Positions 1 through 8,727 of a stretch of 64,000 bases of DNA are shown here, in pieces. This stretch comes from JBPBQZ01 sp050955105 (GTDB lineage Bacteria; Pseudomonadota; Gammaproteobacteria; Burkholderiales; Burkholderiaceae), in contig JBPBQZ010000056.1 of the NCBI GenBank assembly GCA_050955105.1, positions 74,738-138,737 of the forward strand, given 5' to 3'. Within the stretch, counting starts at the first letter, position 1. Every line of letters starts with the position of its first letter. The position numbers and the translations under genes are program-made. The notes beneath the pieces are model-generated. The model saw only the letters and a list, made by a program, of their open reading frames with translations, had not been told where the DNA came from and did not search any database.

Positions 1-576
1 CTGGCAAACGCCGCGGCGCTTCGCCAACACTTCCGTGACCGGCGTAGCCACCGTCGTCGCCTTCGGATCGAACACCAGGTCGCGATACAACTGCGTGGTC
101 AATGCCCGCACGCAGTCGAGCAGCGGCGCGCCCGGTGGAAAGCAGGGTGCCGCATAGGCGGCGAATTCGTGCTTGATGCGGCCATACGGCGATTCGAAGC
201 GATAGCGCGCCGCCGCCAGCAGCGCGGCATCGGGGCGACGGCCGGCGCGATAGGCAAAGTTGGCGCGGATGGTTTCCCACGGCGGCGTGAACACCGTGCC
301 GCCCCGGCCCCACGAGTGGCCGAGCACGTCGACGGTGGTCTCCGCACATACCCGCAGCATTTCATGCGGCGTCTCGAAAGCCAGCAGCGTGACCGGATTA
401 CCGAAGGCGTCGGTGCGCAACTGCCGTAGCGTGGGGCGCGGCTCGATCTCGAGTCGATGCGAGATGCAGCGCTGCCAGGCGACCTCGCGCGGCGTCAGGT
501 GCACCTGCTGGCGCGATAGCGAGACGGGCGCGCCATAGCTATACTCGGTGTCGTGGATGATGCGATAGCGTGCGAT
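1..576 (-). CDS. transglutaminase-like protein, 3' end cut by window edge
   Basis: N-terminal 192 codons of a bacterial transglutaminase-like cysteine peptidase. The N-terminal beta domain opens with RYRIIHDTEYSYGAPVSLS, the usual start of this family. The last visible residues are KRRGVCQ, where the Cys is the expected catalytic nucleophile; the His and Asp lie beyond base 1. The reading frame is closed upstream by a TGA at 598-600, which is also the stop of the ATP-grasp gene. Between that stop and the conserved domain there is no ATG, GTG or TTG. The best start is an ATC at 576-574, seven bases after a GGAG sequence; the first in-frame GTG (504-502) would remove the conserved N-terminus and has no ribosome binding site. 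It is the third gene of a minus-strand operon with the ATP-grasp/alpha-E gene and the large transglutaminase. Family is clear; the start is not. Confidence 0.85.
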   Translation of the reverse strand, partial: MARYRIIHDTEYSYGAPVSLSRQQVHLTPREVAWQRCISHRLEIEPRPTLRQLRTDAFGNPVTLLAFETPHEMLRVCAETTVDVLGHSWGRGGTVFTPPWETIRANFAYRAGRRPDAALLAAARYRFESPYGRIKHEFAAYAAPCFPPGAPLLDCVRALTTQLYRDLVFDPKATTVATPVTEVLAKRRGVCQ

Positions 577-597
577 GTCAGCTCTCCGTGCGCGGCG

Positions 598-3270
598 TCA
601 GGCCGCCAGTGTCTGACGGCTGACGTCGTCGACATGGCTGAAGTGGCGCATTGCCAGCCGGTCGCACAGCGCCCAGGCCGCATCGGCGGTTTCGTCGAGC
701 AGCGCGGCCAGCGCCAGGCAGCCGGCGTGCTGGTCGTGTTCCAGACGCGCCAGATCGAAGCTGCGAAGTTGTTGCAGCAGGCCGGGCAAGGCGCCGCTCG
801 CGTCGGCGCGATCCAGGTCCAGACCATCCGATAGTTGATCGAGATAAGTAATCAACTGCACCAGTTGGAATGCCACGCCGTGCGGATTGGTATCGTCGAA
901 AACGATCAGGTCGAGCACCGGCAGCAATTGCGGTTGCGCGCGATAGCGGCTGCGATAGGTGATGATGCTGTCGGCCACTTCCAGCAGCCAGTCGAGACTG
1001 CCCCAGGCGGGCAGCGGCGCTTGTTGCAGGAAATGCGCGAAGCTGGTCGACAGGAACGCCAGCCGTTCGGCATGGCGGCCGATTACCAGGAAGCGCCAAC
1101 CGTGGTCGCGCGTCATGCAATCCATCGCGAAACCCGCCATCGACGCGCAGAAGATCAGCATGCGGTCGAGGAAGGCCAGCGCCTCGGCGGGGCTGGTCAG
1201 CGCGGCGGCGGGCGCTGGGGGAGTTGCCTCGGGTCCTGCGGGTCCTGCGGGTCCTGCGGGCGCGGGCGGTGTCGGGCTCGCGGGCGCTACCGCAGCCGCC
1301 ATGGCCTGCACGTCGCCGCTGTCGAAATCACCGGTATCGCCGTCGCCCACCCCGCTGCGCGGCTCGACCACGACGGCCGCCGCCTCGGTGGCGAACGGCG
1401 GATGGATCTGGTTCAACGCCAACCAATTATCCAGCGACAAACGTTCACGCACCTGCGTCGCGGTCCACAACAGACGACGCAGGTTGGCGGCCAGACTGGT
1501 GGGCTCGTCGGCATCGGCAATCGCCGTCAGCAGCAGCGGCTCGACGGGCGGCGCCGGCTCGTCTTCTTCCAGTTCCGGCAGCAGCGCCAGCCAGCGGCAC
1601 AAAGCCAGCGCCGCCTCGCGTGCCTGCAGCGCGCCTGGGCTGGCATCGTCGAAACGCGCCAGCGCCACGCGCAACAGCCGCGCGGTATCGTCGCAACGCG
1701 TGGTGTAGCGCCCGAACCAGAACAGGTTCTCGACCACGCGCGACGATAAGTTCGAGCTGCTGCGCAACAGGTCGCGCGACGTCACCGTCAGCTTCAACAG
1801 GCTGAAGGTGCTGACCGGCGCCTCCGACAGCACCCAGGTGTCTTTGCTGCTGCCGCCGCGCTGCATCGACAGCAATTGGCCGCTGGGCGAGCCGGATACG
1901 CGGCTCAATCCGCCCGGCATCACCATATAGCCGCCATCGGGGGTTGCCGCCGCATACAGCCGCAAGCCCACCGAATGCCCTGCCAAGCGATGGTCGGGCC
2001 GATCGGCCACCACTGGCGCCTGCGATACGTGAATCAATTCTTGTGCAACGAAAGCGCGCGGCTGCTTGCGCATGCTTTCGATCAAGGCCTCACGTGCAGC
2101 GCCCTGCACTTCGCGTCCCAGCACGGCGGCGCGGCTGGTCGACGGATAGGTCGGCTTGACCACCATTTCGTCGAGATGTGCGATCACATACTCGAGCGCC
2201 GGCGCCTCGCCGCACCACCAGGTGGCGACCGACGGCAGCGCCAGCGGTTCGCCCAATAAATGCTCGCAGATGGCGGGCAGAAAACCCAAAATCGAGCCCG
2301 ACTCCACCAGCCCGCTGCCCAGCGCATTGGCAATCAGCACGCGACCGGCGCGCGCCGCCTGCAGCAGGCCCGGCACGCCGAGCGTCGAATCGCCGCGCAA
2401 CTCGAGCGGGTCGCAATAATCGTCGTCCATGCGGCGCAAGATCGCATGCACGCGCTGCAGGCCGGTCAGGGTTTTGAGATAGACGGTTTCGCCGCGCACC
2501 GTCAGGTCTTGCCCTTCCACCAGCGGCAGGCCCAGGTAGCGCGCCAGGTAGGCGTGTTCGAAATAGGTTTCGCTATAAGGCCCGGGCGTCAGCAGCACGA
2601 TCAGCGGCGTGGCGCCGTCGCGCGGCGCGAAAAACTCCAGGCTTTCGCGCACCGTGCGAAAGAAATTCGCCAGATGTTCGATCTTCAGGCCCTGGAATAG
2701 CTCGGGAAATACGCGCGAGACGATCAGCCGGTTTTCCAGCGCATAACCGGCCCCCGACGGCGCCTGCGTCCGATCGGCGATGGCCCACCAGCGGCCATCG
2801 GGCGAACGCGCCACGTCGACCGCGTAGAAATGCAGGAAGCGGCCGTGCGGCGGCACCAGGCCCTCGCACGGCCACAAGAAATCGGGATGCCCGTACAACA
2901 TGCCCGGCGGCAGCAGCCCCGCGGCCAGCAGCGTCTGCGGGCCGTACAGATCGGCCAGCATGCGGTCGAGCAGCCGCGCGCGCTGCGCCACCGCGCGCGC
3001 CAGTTGCTGATATTCGTCGGCTGGCAGCACCAGCGGCAATGGGTCGAGCTGCCAGGGCCGCTCGCTGGCTTGCGGCGACGTATAGAGATTGTAGGTAACG
3101 CCGTTTTCAAGGATCTGCCGGCGCACGAACTCCACGCGCTGCTGCATCTGGCCAGCGCTGCCGAGCTTCAGCTGCTCGACCAGCGCGCGCCAGTGCGCGC
3201 GCACGACGCCATGCTGGTCGAGCATCTCGTCGTAACGGTCGTCACCTGAAGGGTAATCGCTGAGCAGCAC
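598..3270 (-). CDS. fused circularly permuted ATP-grasp / alpha-E domain protein
   Basis: 890 residues, GTG start. Roughly residues 1-490 are a circularly permuted ATP-grasp domain (DUF404/DUF407 type; seen in YDEMLDQHGVVRAHW near the start and the MVVKPTYPSTSRAAV region). From about residue 505 follows an alpha-E domain (DUF403 type, signature SSRVVENLFWFGRYTTRCDD). In many bacteria these are two separate proteins. Comparative genomics (Iyer and colleagues, ATP-grasp amidoligases) predicts that such ATP-grasp/alpha-E/transglutaminase sets make or attach small peptides; the substrate is unknown. An insertion of about 70 residues rich in Asp, Gly, Ala and Pro (around residues 630-700), with a GPAGPAGPE stretch from a 9-bp tandem repeat, interrupts the alpha-E part. 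The stop overlaps the reading frame of the next gene, and the upstream transglutaminase ends 35 bases away, so the three genes should be co-transcribed. No clear ribosome binding site is seen before the GTG. Confidence 0.88.
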   Translation of the reverse strand: MLLSDYPSGDDRYDEMLDQHGVVRAHWRALVEQLKLGSAGQMQQRVEFVRRQILENGVTYNLYTSPQASERPWQLDPLPLVLPADEYQQLARAVAQRARLLDRMLADLYGPQTLLAAGLLPPGMLYGHPDFLWPCEGLVPPHGRFLHFYAVDVARSPDGRWWAIADRTQAPSGAGYALENRLIVSRVFPELFQGLKIEHLANFFRTVRESLEFFAPRDGATPLIVLLTPGPYSETYFEHAYLARYLGLPLVEGQDLTVRGETVYLKTLTGLQRVHAILRRMDDDYCDPLELRGDSTLGVPGLLQAARAGRVLIANALGSGLVESGSILGFLPAICEHLLGEPLALPSVATWWCGEAPALEYVIAHLDEMVVKPTYPSTSRAAVLGREVQGAAREALIESMRKQPRAFVAQELIHVSQAPVVADRPDHRLAGHSVGLRLYAAATPDGGYMVMPGGLSRVSGSPSGQLLSMQRGGSSKDTWVLSEAPVSTFSLLKLTVTSRDLLRSSSNLSSRVVENLFWFGRYTTRCDDTARLLRVALARFDDASPGALQAREAALALCRWLALLPELEEDEPAPPVEPLLLTAIADADEPTSLAANLRRLLWTATQVRERLSLDNWLALNQIHPPFATEAAAVVVEPRSGVGDGDTGDFDSGDVQAMAAAVAPASPTPPAPAGPAGPAGPEATPPAPAAALTSPAEALAFLDRMLIFCASMAGFAMDCMTRDHGWRFLVIGRHAERLAFLSTSFAHFLQQAPLPAWGSLDWLLEVADSIITYRSRYRAQPQLLPVLDLIVFDDTNPHGVAFQLVQLITYLDQLSDGLDLDRADASGALPGLLQQLRSFDLARLEHDQHAGCLALAALLDETADAAWALCDRLAMRHFSHVDDVSRQTLAA
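1232..1258. repeat. three perfect copies of a 9-bp tandem repeat
   Basis: GGTCCTGCG occurs three times in direct succession. On the coding (minus) strand it gives repeated Pro-Ala-Gly units inside the alpha-E half of the fusion protein. The unit is a multiple of three, so copy-number change would not break the frame. Confidence 0.9.
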
Positions 3271-3305
3271 GCTAAATATCGGTCGGTCGGGGCGGGGATT
3301 GGATT

Positions 3306-6300
3306 CTACCGCCGAAGGTCGAGCGTGTATGGAAAGTTGGGATTCGGCTCGAGCGGCGGCACCACCATGGCACCGGCTGTATGACCCATGCGAAAGAAGC
3401 GCGCCAGCCGCCGGCTCTCGGCTTCATACGAATTCACCGGGAAGTGCTCATAACTGCGGCCGCCCGGATGCGTCACGTGATACTGGCAGCCGCCCATGCT
3501 GCGTGACATCCAGGTATCGAGCAGGTCGAACACCAGCGGCGCATGCGGCGGAATCGTCGGATGCAGGCAGTTGGGCGGTTGCCAAGCCCGATAGCGCACG
3601 CCAGCGACGAACTCACCGACCTCGCCGGTGGGCGCCAGCGGTACGCGGCGACCGTTGCAAGTCAGGACGTAACGATCGCTCGTCATGCCGCGCACCTTTA
3701 CTTGCAGGCGCTCGACTGATGAATCGACGTAGCGCACCGCACCGCCTGCCGCGCCCTCTTCGCCCAGCACATGCCAGGGTTCCAGCGCATGCCGCAGCTC
3801 CACGTCGATGCCTGCGGCGGCGAAATCGCCGTATTTTGGGAAACGGAATTCGAAGTGCGGCGCGAACCAGGCCGGGTCGATCGGATAGCCGGCGTTGGCC
3901 GTCTCCTCCAGCACATCGTTGAAATCAACTTTCGCGAAATGCGGCAGCAGGAAGCGATCGTGCAGTGCCGTGCCCCAGCGCACCAGCGTCTGCGGTTGGT
4001 AGGGCTGTTTCCAAAAGCGCGCGACCAGCGCTCGCAGCAACAACTGCTGCGCCAACGACATGCGTGCATGCGGCGGCATCTCGAAAGCACGCATCTCCAG
4101 CAGGCCGAGCCGGCCCGTGGCGCCGTCCGGCGAATACAGCTTATCGATACAGAACTCGGCGCGGTGCGTATTGCCGGTCACGTCGATCAGCAAGTTGCGC
4201 AGCAGACGGTCGACCAGCCATGGTGCTACCTCGGTACCCGGCGGCGGCAGTTGCGCGAACGCTATCTCCAATTCATAGACCGAGTCGTTGCGTGCCTCGT
4301 CGATGCGCGGCGCCTGGCTGGTGGGACCGATGAACAAGCCGGAAAACAGGAACGACAGCGACGGGTGGTTGTGCCAATACGAGATAAGGCTGCGCAGCAG
4401 ATCGGGGCGCCGCAGAAACGGCGAATCGGTCGGGCTGGCCGCGCCGAGCGTAAAGTGGTTGCCGCCACCCGTGCCGGTATGGCGGCCGTCGATCATGAAC
4501 TTCTCAGTGATCAAACGCGTTTCGTGCGCCGTCTCATAAAGGAACTGGGTGCGCTCGGCCAAGTCTTGCCAACTGCCGCCGGGATGGATATTGACTTCGA
4601 TCACGCCCGGGTCGGGCGTTACGCGGAACTGCTGTACACGCGCATCGAACGGCGCTTCGTAACCTTCCAGCATCACCGGCACGCCGAACGCCGCGGCGGT
4701 TTCCTCGATCGCCGCGACTAATTCGAGATACGCCGCCAGGTCTTCGGTAGGCGGCATGAATACATACAAGGTGCCGTTGCGCGCCTGCGCGCACATCGCG
4801 TGGCGCGTGATCCAACGCGCCGACTCGTGCAGCGCGGGCTTCACGTCGGTGGCCGCGCCGGTAGCGATTTGCGGGCTCGACGTGGCACGCGCGGTCACGC
4901 GCCGATGCAATTCGGCCGCCGTCGGCAAGGGCTCCAGCGGCCGCAAGGGATCCGGCTCGATGACGTATGGATATTCTTCCGATTTCACCCACGGCAATGA
5001 ATCGAGCGGCAGCCGATAGCCGATCGACGAATCGCCCGGCACCAGATAGCAGCGCTCGTCCCGCAGATACCAATAACCCGAGACCCAGGCCTGCTGCTCG
5101 TTGCGCATGATCGGCAACACATGCCCGACGGTCGCGCCCAGCCCCTGCTCGAAGGCCTTGCGCAAGCGCTGACGCTCCAGCGGGTCTTTCAGCCGCGAAT
5201 CGGCGGGATCGACATTGCCAGGCAGTTGGCGCTCGCGCCAGACGTAGTAAAGCGCGTCTTCATAGGCCGGAAATACGTAGTCTTCGGCCAAGCCCAGGCG
5301 CGCCGCCACAGCCGCGAGGAAGCGCCCGCCCAGTTCCGCATCGGCGCCGCTGGGCTGGCTTTCGTCCGCATACAAGGCCGGGTCGAGCCACACCGGTTCG
5401 TCGTCGCGCCGCCATAGGCAGTTCATCGACCACCGCGGCAACTGCTCGGATGGATACCACTTGCCCTGGCCGAAGTGCGCGAGGCCGTTCGGCGCATAAC
5501 GCTCACGCAAGCGCTGGAACAGGCGCGCCGCCAGCTTGCGCTTGTTCACGCCCAGCGCCGCGGTGTTCCATTCGGCGCCGTCGGGGTCGTCCATCGACAC
5601 GAAGGTAGGCTCGCCGCCCATCGTGAGACGCACGTCCAGCGCCTCAAGATCGGCGTCGATGGCGTGGCCGAGCGCATCGATGGCCTGCCATTGCAGCTCG
5701 GTATATGGCTTGGTGACGCGCGGCGCTTCCCACACGCGCGTTACCGTCATCACGTGCTCGAGCACGCTTTCGCAGGGGTCGGTGGCGCCGGTGACGGGTG
5801 CCGCGGAGCCAGGATCGGGCGTGCAAGCCAGCGGAATATGGCCTTCGCCGGCGAACAGGCCGGAGGTAGGATCGAGGCCGATCCAGCCAGCACCCGGCAG
5901 ATATACCTCGCACCATGCGTGCAGATCGGTGAAATCGACCTTGGCCCCCGACGGCCCGTCGAGCGACTTCACGTCCGGCACCAGTTGTATCAAATAGCCG
6001 GAGGCGAAACGCGCGGCCAGTCCCAGATGGCGAAACAGTTGCACCAACAGCCAGGTGGAATCGCGGCACGAGCCCGAGCGATTGGTGAGCGTCTCGTCTG
6101 GCGTCTGCACGCCGGCTTCCATGCGAATCAGGTAGCCGATGTCCTGCTGCACGCGCGTGTTCAGTGCGACCAGGAAATCCACGCTGCGCATCGGTTCGCG
6201 CGGCACCTCCGCCAGATAGGCCTCGAGCAACGGCGTGAGCGGCAGACATTCGAGATACGGTGCCAACTCGTGCCGCTGCGCGGGGTCGTAGGCAAAGGGG

Positions 6301-6605
6301 ATCTGCTCGGCGTAGGGCTCGAGGAAGAAATCGAAGGGGTTGAACACCGACATCTCGGCGATCAGGTCAACCTCGATGCGTAGTTCGCTGGCTTTTTCAG
6401 GAAACACCAGCCGCGCCATCCAGTTGCTTTGCGGATCCTGCTGCCAGTTGATGAAATGCTCGGCTGGATCCACCTTCAACGAATACGCAAGGATCGGCGT
6501 GCGGCTATGCGGCGCCGGTCGCAGTCTGATCAGGTGCGGCCCGAGCGCCACCGGGCGATCGTAGCGATAGTGCGTGACGTGATTCAGTGCGACGTGGATC
6601 GACAT
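3306..6605 (-). CDS. transglutaminase-DUF2126 protein
   Basis: 1099 residues from the ATG at 6605. The frame stays open 92 codons further upstream, but the family N-terminus matches MSIHVALNHVTHYRYDRPVA, and an AAGAG sequence lies about 7 bases before this ATG. A transglutaminase N-terminal domain is followed by the papain-like core: nucleophile Cys in NRSGSCRDSTWLL (about residue 180), His in TDLHAWCEVYL (about 227) and Asp in LDPTSG (about 243). From about residue 290 to the end is the long DUF2126-type region that commonly accompanies this transglutaminase. It is probably the first gene of the operon with the ATP-grasp/alpha-E fusion and the second transglutaminase. Role inferred: a peptidase or amide-bond transferase acting with the ATP-grasp ligase. 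No signal peptide, so cytoplasmic. Confidence 0.9.
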   Translation of the reverse strand: MSIHVALNHVTHYRYDRPVALGPHLIRLRPAPHSRTPILAYSLKVDPAEHFINWQQDPQSNWMARLVFPEKASELRIEVDLIAEMSVFNPFDFFLEPYAEQIPFAYDPAQRHELAPYLECLPLTPLLEAYLAEVPREPMRSVDFLVALNTRVQQDIGYLIRMEAGVQTPDETLTNRSGSCRDSTWLLVQLFRHLGLAARFASGYLIQLVPDVKSLDGPSGAKVDFTDLHAWCEVYLPGAGWIGLDPTSGLFAGEGHIPLACTPDPGSAAPVTGATDPCESVLEHVMTVTRVWEAPRVTKPYTELQWQAIDALGHAIDADLEALDVRLTMGGEPTFVSMDDPDGAEWNTAALGVNKRKLAARLFQRLRERYAPNGLAHFGQGKWYPSEQLPRWSMNCLWRRDDEPVWLDPALYADESQPSGADAELGGRFLAAVAARLGLAEDYVFPAYEDALYYVWRERQLPGNVDPADSRLKDPLERQRLRKAFEQGLGATVGHVLPIMRNEQQAWVSGYWYLRDERCYLVPGDSSIGYRLPLDSLPWVKSEEYPYVIEPDPLRPLEPLPTAAELHRRVTARATSSPQIATGAATDVKPALHESARWITRHAMCAQARNGTLYVFMPPTEDLAAYLELVAAIEETAAAFGVPVMLEGYEAPFDARVQQFRVTPDPGVIEVNIHPGGSWQDLAERTQFLYETAHETRLITEKFMIDGRHTGTGGGNHFTLGAASPTDSPFLRRPDLLRSLISYWHNHPSLSFLFSGLFIGPTSQAPRIDEARNDSVYELEIAFAQLPPPGTEVAPWLVDRLLRNLLIDVTGNTHRAEFCIDKLYSPDGATGRLGLLEMRAFEMPPHARMSLAQQLLLRALVARFWKQPYQPQTLVRWGTALHDRFLLPHFAKVDFNDVLEETANAGYPIDPAWFAPHFEFRFPKYGDFAAAGIDVELRHALEPWHVLGEEGAAGGAVRYVDSSVERLQVKVRGMTSDRYVLTCNGRRVPLAPTGEVGEFVAGVRYRAWQPPNCLHPTIPPHAPLVFDLLDTWMSRSMGGCQYHVTHPGGRSYEHFPVNSYEAESRRLARFFRMGHTAGAMVVPPLEPNPNFPYTLDLRR

Positions 6606-6920
6606 GGGCAACTCTTTTGGGATGGCGCCCGGACAAGGCAAGTTCCGCGCCATTGATGCGAAGGGCAAATGCTGTATGGCGGTGCCAGACCTCAACACGT
6701 TCGGCACCGCTGCGCCGGCGCGTGCACCGGAACGAGGCACGCCACGCACCGATAAATGCGCGCGAAAGGCGCAGTATCGCTTGCGGCACGCGGCCGGCAA
6801 TTGTCTACGCAATCGTGCGCGCGCGCCATTGCGTCTTAAAAAAAAGCCCGCGGCCTGGATGGCGGCGGGCAGCGTCGGCAATGCCTCGCAATTGCCGGGC
6901 GTTTCCTCTTCAACTGGTTG
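6606..6920. other. spacer upstream of transglutaminase operon
   Basis: About 315 bases without a supportable gene. It must hold the promoter of the transglutaminase operon, but I cannot point to clear -35/-10 boxes. The one recognisable element is the minus-strand terminator at 6838-6870. Confidence 0.5.
6838..6870 (-). terminator. intrinsic terminator, minus strand
   Basis: Read on the minus strand, a stem of GCCCGC / GCGGGC (outer arms 6865-6870 and 6846-6851, GC-rich 13-base interior) is followed at once by eight T residues (6845-6838). It lies about 50 bases past the stop of the small gene at 6921-7139 and insulates that gene and the aromatic operon from the transglutaminase operon. Confidence 0.75.
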
Positions 6921-7139
6921 CTAAGCACATCTCTTGGCGGGTTCCTTAGCGGGCTTTTTTGATTTGGCTGTCGATCTGTTCAATGCGCGTAACTCGTCGG
7001 CTGCGTACCATTGAGCCGTCAGTGCGCCCCACACTCGCCTAACGCGATAGTGCGGTTCGCCATCTACGTTCTTCGTCTCCGCTATGAGCCACTCACATCC
7101 ATCTCGATCACAGACACGCTGACCGATGTCGAACTTGAT
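6921..7139 (-). CDS. small hypothetical protein with basic C-terminal tail, no canonical start codon
   Basis: A 72-codon frame that protein-like composition and context support although it has no ATG, GTG or TTG at a usable place. It begins (I/M)KFDIGQRVCDRDGCEWLIA and continues with DGEPHYRVRRVWGA, AQWYAADELRALN and a Lys/Pro/Ala-rich tail ending KSKKPAKEPAKRCA. The first part resembles small beta-barrel proteins that open with FxIGxxVxDxDG, but I cannot name the family with certainty. The best start is ATC at 7139-7137, seven bases after a perfect GAGGAG; an in-frame TGA lies only six codons further upstream. A strong terminator follows 50 bases after the stop, on the same strand. It could be translated from ATC, or be a gene that lost its ATG by one base change. 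Confidence 0.55.
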   Translation of the reverse strand: MKFDIGQRVCDRDGCEWLIAETKNVDGEPHYRVRRVWGALTAQWYAADELRALNRSTAKSKKPAKEPAKRCA

Positions 7140-7323
7140 GTCACTGCTCCTCGATCACCATGCGCCTGGCCAGGCACACGCTGCCTCACTCACTCGTGGA
7201 CCCGGTTGTTCGCAAGCCACGCTGCGCTATTTTTGGTATCCGGGCGGGTGCGCGCCAGGCGGACAGCGTGGCGCGGACCACAAATATAGGCGAATTTATT
7301 TTTTTGCGCACATATCCTGACAT

Positions 7324-8727
7324 TTATACGGCAACGTGGGCGCGCTGCACCGCGTCGCGCGCGGCCAGGCGGCCGAAAATACAGCCTTTGGTCAGCGACG
7401 AACCGCTCAGGTAAGACGCGCCGTGCAGTCCTCCCATCACTTCGCCAGTGGCATAGAGACCTGGCACCAGGCCGCCGAAGATATCGAGCACGCGCGCATT
7501 CGCATCGGTGCGCAGGCCGCAGTAAGTGGAATTCAAACCCGTGGTGCACGCTATCCCATAAAAAGGCGCGGCCTCGATGCGCGGTGGCCTGGCGTAGCCG
7601 GCGGTCAGCGAAGTGCGGCCGAATTCGTCTGGCACGGCGCCGCCGCAACTGGCGTTGTAGCGCTCGACCGTGTCGCATAGCGCGGCCGCGGGCAGTCCGA
7701 GCTGCACAGCCAGGGCCTCGAGCGTGTCGGCTTGTTTGATCAGCCCCGCCTCCATGGCGGCGCGGTAGTCGTCGACGGTCGGCATCGGCGTCGACTGCGC
7801 CATCACGCGCTCGTCGAAAATCTGGATGCCGACGCGCTCCGGCTGCTGCAGGCAGGCGTCGCCGATGGCTTTATAAGATAGCGATTCGTCGATGAAGCGC
7901 TTGCCGAGCAGATTCACGACGATGCCGCCGCGATACATCATCAACAGCAGGCGCGGCGCCAGATGTGCCTTGCCGGGCAGCGGCTCGGCCAGCGGTGCGC
8001 CGAAAGTGCCTTTAGTGAAACCCATGTCGACCAGGTCGGCGCCCAGCGCCCAGGCCATGCGCAAGCCGTCGCCGGTGTTGCCCTCGCCGCCCATCGGCTT
8101 GGCATCGACCAGTTGCGGCGCAAAGCGCGCCACCATGTCGCGCGCCCGCGAGAATCCTCCGGTCGCAATCACTACGCCGCCGCTGGCACCGATCTTCTCG
8201 CCGCTGAACAACTCCACGCCGACCACGCCGCGGTGTTCGGCATCGCCTTCGCTCAGCAATTTCTTCACACCGGCATTGGCGCGATATTCGCCGCCGGCGG
8301 CCAACAAGGCGTCGTGCAGCACCTGCAGCAACTGCGCGGGCCGCAGGCTGTGCAAACGCGGCACCGATTGGCCGCCGCTCAGCGAGACGTTATCGAAGCG
8401 CAGGCCGAGCGCCTCGAGCCAGCGATAGGTGTCGAACTGATGCTCGGCATAAGCATGCACCACGGCCGGATCATTCACGTAGTTGCCGACCTTGCGCAGG
8501 TCCGCTTCCAATAGCGCCGGCGTGTCGTCGATGCCCTCTTCATGCTGAATGCGCGTGCCGGCGAACGCGAACGCGCCGCCGCACATGGCGGTGCTGCCGC
8601 CGTAGTCGGCCATTTTTTCGAGAAGCAGCACCGAGGCGCCGAGTTGCGCCGCTTGCAACGCCGCGGCGTGCCCCGCCATACCTGCGCCGATAACGATGAC
8701 TTCATAGTTTTTGCGGTCGTAACTCAC
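7324..8727 (-). CDS. FAD-dependent dehydrogenase, fumarate-reductase/KstD superfamily
   Basis: 467 residues from a GTG whose GTGA overlaps the stop of the TetR gene, giving translational coupling. The N-terminal dinucleotide-binding motif is VIVIGAGMAGHAAALQA, followed by an acidic strand end LLLEKM. The C-terminal FAD-binding signature is GLYATGEVMGGLHGASYLSG. This places it with flavoproteins related to fumarate reductase, tricarballylate dehydrogenase (TcuA) and 3-ketosteroid dehydrogenases. It lacks the YPGPG keto-enol tautomerising motif of true KstD proteins, so a tricarballylate- or fumarate-reductase-like reaction is equally possible. It is the last gene of the operon with the gentisate-type dioxygenase and monooxygenase. 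An upstream in-frame extension exists but lies inside the regulator gene. Substrate unknown. Confidence 0.85.
   Translation of the reverse strand: MSYDRKNYEVIVIGAGMAGHAAALQAAQLGASVLLLEKMADYGGSTAMCGGAFAFAGTRIQHEEGIDDTPALLEADLRKVGNYVNDPAVVHAYAEHQFDTYRWLEALGLRFDNVSLSGGQSVPRLHSLRPAQLLQVLHDALLAAGGEYRANAGVKKLLSEGDAEHRGVVGVELFSGEKIGASGGVVIATGGFSRARDMVARFAPQLVDAKPMGGEGNTGDGLRMAWALGADLVDMGFTKGTFGAPLAEPLPGKAHLAPRLLLMMYRGGIVVNLLGKRFIDESLSYKAIGDACLQQPERVGIQIFDERVMAQSTPMPTVDDYRAAMEAGLIKQADTLEALAVQLGLPAAALCDTVERYNASCGGAVPDEFGRTSLTAGYARPPRIEAAPFYGIACTTGLNSTYCGLRTDANARVLDIFGGLVPGLYATGEVMGGLHGASYLSGSSLTKGCIFGRLAARDAVQRAHVAV

Noticed and set aside
835..1749. Plus-strand open frame of 304 codons
   Set aside because: Antisense to the ATP-grasp/alpha-E gene.
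6606..6881. 92-codon N-terminal extension of the large transglutaminase
   Set aside because: No family similarity, Arg-rich shadow composition, and the internal ATG has a ribosome binding site.
6921..6960. Apparent plus-strand terminator (GCTAAG...CTTAGC then a T-run)
   Set aside because: The T-run codes the lysines of the small minus-strand gene, and no plus-strand gene ends here.
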